Of a stretch of DNA of 64,000 bases, positions 59,151-64,000 are shown piece by piece. Location of the stretch: contig NZ_JACHCP010000003.1 in NCBI RefSeq assembly GCF_014207185.1, positions 372,001-436,000 on the forward strand, read 5' to 3'. The stretch comes from Rhodanobacter sp. A1T4. GTDB taxonomy: Bacteria; Pseudomonadota; Gammaproteobacteria; Xanthomonadales; Rhodanobacteraceae. Both the position numbers and the translations under genes were made by a program. Below the pieces are notes generated by a model. That model was not told the origin of the DNA. It worked only from the letters and a program-made list of their open reading frames with translations, and made no database searches. Numbering within the stretch: position 1 is the stretch's first letter; each line of letters begins with the position of its first letter.

Positions 59151-59690
59151 CTACCAGATCAGATCGTCCGGGACTTCGAACTTCTTGTAGAACTCATCGT
59201 CATCGCTTTGGGCATTGCTCGTGTCTGGACGGTCATGATCAAGCACGATCATTGCTGCATCGCGTGCATACACTTTATCCGCCGCCAAGCGAGGCAGTAG
59301 TTCGTAACCCTGGTCATGACGAACGATCACCAGCGTACCGCTGGCAAGTTGGGCACGTAGAGGCTCGTTGACCAGAACGCTTTTGATCGCCTCACCGTCG
59401 GCGAAGCGGTAGGCAATTTCACCTTCGCGCTTCACTTTATGGCTCTCGACGATCTGGCGAACCTGCGCGCGCTGCTCGCTAGCGCGCGTCTGCGCATTGC
59501 GTTCGGCGGCCAGCGCACGATCACGTTCGGCGCGCTCGGCCTGCAGCCTTTGGGTATCGACGTGCTCATCGACCGGCGCCATGGGTGACTTGCTGTGCCG
59601 CTGTTTGGTCTGCTCGCGCACGACCTGCGCCGCCTTGGTCTTGTTGACCAGGCCCGCTTTGAGCAATTGTTCCTGCAGAGGATTGCGCAT
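59151..59690 (-). CDS. DUF2058 family protein (YaiL-like)
   Basis: A 179-residue protein. It begins MRNPLQEQLLKAGLVNKTKA, has a long charged helical part (residues about 30-95, rich in Arg, Glu, Ala, probably a coiled coil) and a compact C-terminus (AYRFADGEAIKSVLVNEPL, LVIVRHDQGYELLP). This is the DUF2058/YaiL pattern; YaiL co-purifies with nucleic acid-related complexes, but the role is unknown. Convergent with the preceding gene. Confidence 0.87.
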   Translation of the reverse strand: MRNPLQEQLLKAGLVNKTKAAQVVREQTKQRHSKSPMAPVDEHVDTQRLQAERAERDRALAAERNAQTRASEQRAQVRQIVESHKVKREGEIAYRFADGEAIKSVLVNEPLRAQLASGTLVIVRHDQGYELLPRLAADKVYARDAAMIVLDHDRPDTSNAQSDDDEFYKKFEVPDDLIW

Positions 59691-59984
59691 GAGGATCGAA
59701 TGAGTGGCTTGGCGAAATCGCAGTGCATGATTGTAACGCCGCTGTGCCGATTCACCAGTCAGCGCAGGTCCCCGTCTACCGATGGACGAGCAGAAGGCAA
59801 CAGATATTGCGCATTGCTCCTTCTTTCGGACTGCCGAACCATGCGGTTTTCACCAATTGTTTCCATGCTGCAACGAAGCGTGGAATCGCCAGGAGCGTGT
59901 GCTAGCGTCCGGCCTACCCAAACATCCGCTCACCCGGATTATGTCGCGTGGCCATTGGCCGCGGCGCTCATCAAAGGCTCAGCC

Positions 59985-61571
59985 ATGTCATCTGTTACTG
60001 CCACGTTTGATTACATCATTGTGGGTGCGGGACCGGCGGGTTGCGCTACAGCAGCGAGGTTGGCAATAGCCCGCCCGGACAGCACGGTGCTGCTGCTGGA
60101 AACCGGGCCGGCCAAGAGCGGCGTTTTGTCGGATGTGCCGCTTGGTGTGGCCGGTCTGGTGCCGTTCCAGAATCCGCGAAATTATTCCTATCGCACGGTG
60201 CCGCAACCGGGCCTTGGTGGCCGTCGCGGGGTACAGCCGCGTGGCCGCGGTGTCGGTGGCTCCAGCCTGATCAACGCGATGATCTATATGCGCGGTCAGC
60301 ATGAGGACTACGACGACTGGGCAAACGCCGGCGCCACCGGCTGGTCGTGGCGTGACGTGTTCCCGTATTTTCTGCGTGCCGAAAACAATGAGCGCGGCGC
60401 CAGTGACTGGCATGCGACGGGTGGACCGCTCAACGTCGCCGATCTTGCCAGTCCGAGTGAATGCGCGTGCCTGTTTGTCAAAGCCGCTGAGCAATGCGGG
60501 CATCCGTTGAATCCGGATTTCAACGGCGCGACGCAGGAAGGCGTGGGGCAGTATCAGGTTTTCCAGAAGCAGGGCAGCCGCTACAACGCAGCGCGTGCTT
60601 ATATCGGCGGTCTGGCGCCGAAGAATCTCACGGTCATCGCTACCACCCAGGTGGAACGGGTGTTGATCGAGCAGGGGCGCGCCACCGGCATTCGCTGCGT
60701 CGATGGCAAGATGTTTGTCGCACGCGCTGAAGTAGTTTTGTCCGCGGGCGCTTTCGGCACGCCACAGTTGCTGATGATGTCCGGTATCGGGCCGGCCGAT
60801 CATCTGCGTGCGATGGGTATCGATGTACTCCATGACAGCCCCGAGGTGGGTGGCAATCTGCAGGACCATCTGGATTTCACTATCTGCCGTGCAATCAACG
60901 ATCGAGAGTTGCTCGGAATCGTGCCCTCGGTCATTCCGCAGGTGATTCGTGCAATCAAGCCGTACAAGAGCGGCACCGGCATGCTCACCAGCAACGTGGC
61001 CGAGGCGGGCGGCTTTCTGAAAACGCGCAAGGAACTGGATCGTCCGGACATCCAGCTGCATCTTTGCATCGGCATTGTCGACAACCACAATCGCAAGATG
61101 CACATGACGCGTGGTCTGAGCCTGCATGTCTGCAATCTGCGGCCGGAAAGCCGCGGTGTCGTGCGCCTGGCCTCAAACGATATCCGCAAGGCGCCGATGA
61201 TCGATCCAGGCTATCTCTCGCATCCCGGTGATCTGGATACGCTGCTGGCCGGCGTGCGCATCGCCCAGGACATTCTCGCGGCGCCCGCGTTTGCGCGCTA
61301 TGCGGGCAAGACGTATTACAACGCGGACAGCACGGACGAAAACCTGCTGCGGCAAAGCATTCGTGATCACGCCGATACGATTTATCACCCGGTCGGCACG
61401 TGCCGCATGGGTAGCGATGCCATTGCGCCGATCGATCCTCAATTGCGCGTGCGTGGTGTCAGCCATCTGCGCGTAGCCGATGCGTCGATCATGCCATCGC
61501 TGATATCGGGCAATACGCAAGCGCCCAGCGCGATGATTGGCGAGCGGGCGGCTGATTTTATCGCTGGTTGA
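59985..61571 (+). CDS. GMC-family FAD oxidoreductase (choline dehydrogenase-like)
   Basis: A 528-residue flavoprotein from the ATG at 59985 (AAAGGCTCAGCC before it); the frame extends upstream but that part is not protein-like. FAD-binding YIIVGAGPAGCATAARLA is at the N-terminus, GMC signature 1 is RGRGVGGSSLINAMIYMRG, signature 2 GAFGTPQLLMMSGIGPA, and the C-terminal active-site His is in TIYHPVGTCRMG, followed by NTQAPSAMIGERAADFI. It oxidises an alcohol of unknown identity; choline is only one option since no bet genes are nearby. Confidence 0.92.
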   Translation: MSSVTATFDYIIVGAGPAGCATAARLAIARPDSTVLLLETGPAKSGVLSDVPLGVAGLVPFQNPRNYSYRTVPQPGLGGRRGVQPRGRGVGGSSLINAMIYMRGQHEDYDDWANAGATGWSWRDVFPYFLRAENNERGASDWHATGGPLNVADLASPSECACLFVKAAEQCGHPLNPDFNGATQEGVGQYQVFQKQGSRYNAARAYIGGLAPKNLTVIATTQVERVLIEQGRATGIRCVDGKMFVARAEVVLSAGAFGTPQLLMMSGIGPADHLRAMGIDVLHDSPEVGGNLQDHLDFTICRAINDRELLGIVPSVIPQVIRAIKPYKSGTGMLTSNVAEAGGFLKTRKELDRPDIQLHLCIGIVDNHNRKMHMTRGLSLHVCNLRPESRGVVRLASNDIRKAPMIDPGYLSHPGDLDTLLAGVRIAQDILAAPAFARYAGKTYYNADSTDENLLRQSIRDHADTIYHPVGTCRMGSDAIAPIDPQLRVRGVSHLRVADASIMPSLISGNTQAPSAMIGERAADFIAG

Positions 61572-61609
61572 AGTATCGGCGTTAGTGCGGGCTGATCGCG
61601 AGCGATGGC

Positions 61610-62137
61610 CTAAAGCGGATCGCCGATATGTTTCCAGTAAATCTTCGTGCCCGTCAGTCCGCCGTGTGGTTTCAAAGCGTAGTCCGGGATTACACCGGCG
61701 AGAGTGAAGCCAAGGCCGTCGTACAACGCTGATGCGCCGCCGTCGACGGCGGTATCGAGCACCAGCACGTTGCGGTGGTTTTTGATCGCCATGGCTTCGG
61801 CCGCATGCATCAGCGCAACGGCTATTCCTTGACCCCGATGGCTGAGCCGGGTCATCAGCTTGGCGATTTCGGCCCGGTGCGGCTGATTGGGCGGACAGTC
61901 GAGCAGCACGGTGACCGTGCCAACGATCATCTCGCCATCCCAGGCACCCAGCACAACGCGTTTGCCTATGGCCGCGGCTGCCAGCGAGTCGTTCCAGAAT
62001 GCTTTTGCCGTTTCGGGGGCGAGCGGATGCATGAAGCTGACTGAGCCGCCATTAGTGACTACCTCGACGATGATTTCGCTGAGCATGTCGACGATCTTCG
62101 GCGACGCGCTCAAGCTCGTGATTTCGATCCTGGACAT
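61610..62137 (-). CDS. GNAT N-acetyltransferase
   Basis: A 175-residue acetyltransferase from the ATG at 62137 (MSRIEITSLSAS); the frame continues to 62269 without protein-like content. It has MTRLSHRGQGIAVALMHAAE (acetyl-CoA loop) and VLDTAVDGGASALYDGLGF, the usual GNAT C-terminal helix. The substrate is unknown. It is convergent with the GMC gene. Confidence 0.85.
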   Translation of the reverse strand: MSRIEITSLSASPKIVDMLSEIIVEVVTNGGSVSFMHPLAPETAKAFWNDSLAAAAIGKRVVLGAWDGEMIVGTVTVLLDCPPNQPHRAEIAKLMTRLSHRGQGIAVALMHAAEAMAIKNHRNVLVLDTAVDGGASALYDGLGFTLAGVIPDYALKPHGGLTGTKIYWKHIGDPL

Positions 62138-62384
62138 TGGTGCTGACTCTTGTAGGCAGAAAATAAATTGCGTGATATGCCCGCGAGTTTCAAGGGGGGC
62201 GTCATCGGCGCGGTTGGACAAGAGCGATTCACGCGGCTTTGTATTCAAAGATTCACGATGCCCGGGCAAGAAGCACGCTGTTGCTTATACCTATCGACAA
62301 GCATGTAACCATTTGGCGGTCGGGAACGAATGCCGTTGGCAGGATTGTTAATCGCAAATCCACTTCCCAACCAAGGACAGACAC

Positions 62385-63068
62385 ATGAACATGATTACCC
62401 TCAAGCGCAAGGCGATGCTTATCGCGATGGCAACCGGTCTTTCGGTCGTGGCGATCGTGCCGGCGGTTGCTGCCGATCAGCCGGCTACACCGGTGCATAT
62501 TCGCGGCACCGTGCTCGATGTGAGCAGCACCGGTTTCACCGTACAGACCTCCACTGGCCCGCAGACCATTGCCATTGCGGCAGAAACCAGGGTAACCGGC
62601 ATCGTGCCGAGCAGTCTGGACGCCATCAAGGCGGGCACCTTCATCGGTACGGCCAACGTCCCGGGTGCTTCTGGCGCCCGCGCGCTTGAGGTGGTGGTGT
62701 TCCCCGATGCGATGAAGGGTACTGGCCTTGGAGACTATGCCTGGGATCTTCCGGCCAAGGGCGGCACGGCTTCCGCCATGACCAATGGCACCGTCAAGAA
62801 GATGAACCATGGCGGCACCATGTCGGCGATGACCAACGGCACCGTAAAGACGTCGTCCGGCAGCGGAGCACGCACCCTGGTTGTCGATTACGGCAAGGGC
62901 GAAAAAACCATCAATGTGCCGGCCAACGTGCCAGTCGTGACCTTCCAGCCGGTCGACAAGACCGCCATCGTCAAAGGTGCACACGTATTCGTGGTCGGCA
63001 AGCCGGGTAGCCCGGTGAATGCCGGACTGGTTGCCGTTGGCCTCAACGGTACCGTGCCGCCGATGTAA
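62385..63068 (+). CDS. Exported protein with tandem SAMTNGTVK repeat
   Basis: A 227-residue protein with AAGGACAG before the ATG. A signal peptide (about residues 1-30, ending VPAVAA) is followed by a beta-rich domain (VHIRGTVLDVSSTGFTVQT, IAAETRVTGIVP) like DUF5666-type domains. In the middle SAMTNGTVK occurs twice (130-138 and 147-155), linked by KMNHGGTM. A second beta domain (LVVDYGKGEKTINVPANVP) follows. Function unknown; the Met/His-rich linker could bind metal. It is divergent from the GNAT gene. Confidence 0.75.
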   Translation: MNMITLKRKAMLIAMATGLSVVAIVPAVAADQPATPVHIRGTVLDVSSTGFTVQTSTGPQTIAIAAETRVTGIVPSSLDAIKAGTFIGTANVPGASGARALEVVVFPDAMKGTGLGDYAWDLPAKGGTASAMTNGTVKKMNHGGTMSAMTNGTVKTSSGSGARTLVVDYGKGEKTINVPANVPVVTFQPVDKTAIVKGAHVFVVGKPGSPVNAGLVAVGLNGTVPPM

Positions 63069-63101
63069 TGGAATGACCTTGGTCTCGGCCGATTGGCGGC
63101 T

Positions 63102-64000
63102 TTAGGCGGCTTGCTTGGCTGCCACGATTTTCACCGGTACCGACTTGTAGGACGGCGTACCGGAACGCTCGTCATGGTTTTCCAGCGCAACCAGTGAATT
63201 GCCTTCCGGGTAGTACATTGCCACGGAGCCTTTGGCAATGTCGTAGGCCACGGCGGTGTAGCCGCGCACCGCCCGCGGGTCGCTGCCGTTGGCTTGACTG
63301 GCAACCGTTTCGACGTCGATGCGGTCGCCGTGTTGCAGGCCGCGGGCAGCCAGGTCGCTGGGGTGAATAAAGATCACATCCCTCCGGCCGGTAATGCCGC
63401 GGTAGCGGTCGTCCATGCCATAGATCGTGGTGTTGTACTGATCGTGCGAACGGATGGTGGTGAGCGTTAGCGCATCTTTCGGTTCTGGACCGTCCTCATC
63501 CAGGCCCTTGCCGATAAGGAAGTGCGCACGCTTGTCGGGTGTGGCCCAGACGCGTTCGCAGGCGGCTATATACAGGCGAAACCCACCGGGTTTGCGCACG
63601 CGTTCATTGAAGTTCTTGAAGATCGGGAATACCGCTTCGATGCCGTCGCGAATCAGGTCGTAGTCGTCGACCATTGCCTGCCAGTCGACTCTGGTGTCCG
63701 GCAGTGTGGCCTTCGCCATCATTGCGATGATGGCAGGCTCGGAGCGCAGCATTTGACCGGCTGGTTTCAGTCGCCCTTGCGAGGCGTGCACCATCGACAT
63801 CGAATCTTCTACCGTCACTGACTGAAAGCCGCCAGCCTGCAGATCGAGTTCGGTACGGCCAAGGCACGGCAGGATGATCGACTCGCGCGCCAGGATCAGG
63901 TGCGAGCGGTTGAGTTTGGTTGCGATATGAACGGCCATATCGAGCTTGGCCATCGCGGCAAAGGTGGCCTCGGGATCGGACATCGCCACGGCCAGATTGC
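63102..64000 (-). CDS. FdhF/YdeP-family molybdopterin oxidoreductase, C-terminal part
   Basis: The 3' end of a gene cut by the window edge; the frame stays open to position 64000. The visible part (about 298 residues) matches the C-terminal region of YdeP/FdhF-like enzymes: ATKLNRSHLILARESIILPCLGRTE, SMSMVHASQGRLKP, FRLYIAACERVWATPDK, TTIRSHDQYNTTIYGMDDRYRGITGRRDVIF and the closing GTPSYKSVPVKIV. The molybdopterin dinucleotide-binding C-terminal domain is complete. In E. coli YdeP aids acid resistance; the substrate is unsettled. It is another user of the molybdenum systems nearby. Confidence 0.88.
   Translation of the reverse strand, partial: NLAVAMSDPEATFAAMAKLDMAVHIATKLNRSHLILARESIILPCLGRTELDLQAGGFQSVTVEDSMSMVHASQGRLKPAGQMLRSEPAIIAMMAKATLPDTRVDWQAMVDDYDLIRDGIEAVFPIFKNFNERVRKPGGFRLYIAACERVWATPDKRAHFLIGKGLDEDGPEPKDALTLTTIRSHDQYNTTIYGMDDRYRGITGRRDVIFIHPSDLAARGLQHGDRIDVETVASQANGSDPRAVRGYTAVAYDIAKGSVAMYYPEGNSLVALENHDERSGTPSYKSVPVKIVAAKQAA

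Noticed and set aside
59595-59984. Upstream extension of the GMC oxidoreductase frame
   Set aside because: Overlaps the DUF2058 gene on the other strand; the FAD motif and ribosome binding site fit the start at 59985.

Overview
The window is GC-rich, densely packed chromosomal DNA of a gammaproteobacterium, most likely a member of the Xanthomonadales (Rhodanobacteraceae such as Dyella, Rhodanobacter or Luteibacter). The lineage call is an inference from gene order (ndk-rlmN-pilF-rodZ ... yfgM-bamB-der), the PsrA-type fatty-acid regulator and the general look of the proteins; no rRNA or other marker is present. No rRNA, tRNA, CRISPR array, prophage or intact insertion sequence was seen. Several short palindromic repeat elements sit right after genes.

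Layout. 0-17 kb holds accessory and metabolic genes: an EAL c-di-GMP phosphodiesterase behind a shrunken exported protein, a pirin, a TlpA/outer-membrane/DUF2946 group that looks metal-related, oxidoreductases, an orphan ABC ATPase, an unusual zinc-ribbon SDR protein, NDH-2, a DHA2 drug exporter, a HAD phosphatase and a PanE-like reductase. 17-21.5 kb is a beta-oxidation locus (thiolase, FadN-type multifunctional protein, PsrA-like TetR) with a perfect operator palindrome before the regulator. 21.7-35.3 kb is housekeeping: ndk, rlmN, pilF, rodZ, yfgM, bamB, der, a rhodanese-MoeB fusion, folD, guaB, guaA and tadA.

35.4-46.7 kb is a minus-strand block that reads as one stress-response system: ECF sigma factor, RskA-type anti-sigma factor, photolyase, then fatty acid desaturase, FAD oxidoreductase, DUF1365, a CFA-synthase-like methyltransferase, DUF2878, DUF1295, a second CFA-like methyltransferase, lipocalin and sirtuin. 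Most neighbours overlap by four bases or nearly touch. It resembles the singlet-oxygen/photo-oxidative regulons known from other proteobacteria, and the lipid part is a candidate pathway for modified (cyclopropane or methylated/furan) fatty acids. This is the most interesting system in the window.

46.9-58.7 kb and the right edge are molybdenum-centred: modABC with a very good ModE-type operator, an NAD-linked formate dehydrogenase operon fdsGBACD preceded by an oxalate/formate-family transporter, moeA, and at the right edge the C-terminal part of an FdhF/YdeP-like molybdopterin oxidoreductase. Between them lie a DUF2058 protein, a GMC oxidoreductase, a GNAT acetyltransferase and an exported protein with an internal repeat.

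Coordinates were read by eye. Several starts were moved downstream from the longest open frame where a ribosome binding site, a four-base ATGA overlap or family length favoured it; these choices are stated.
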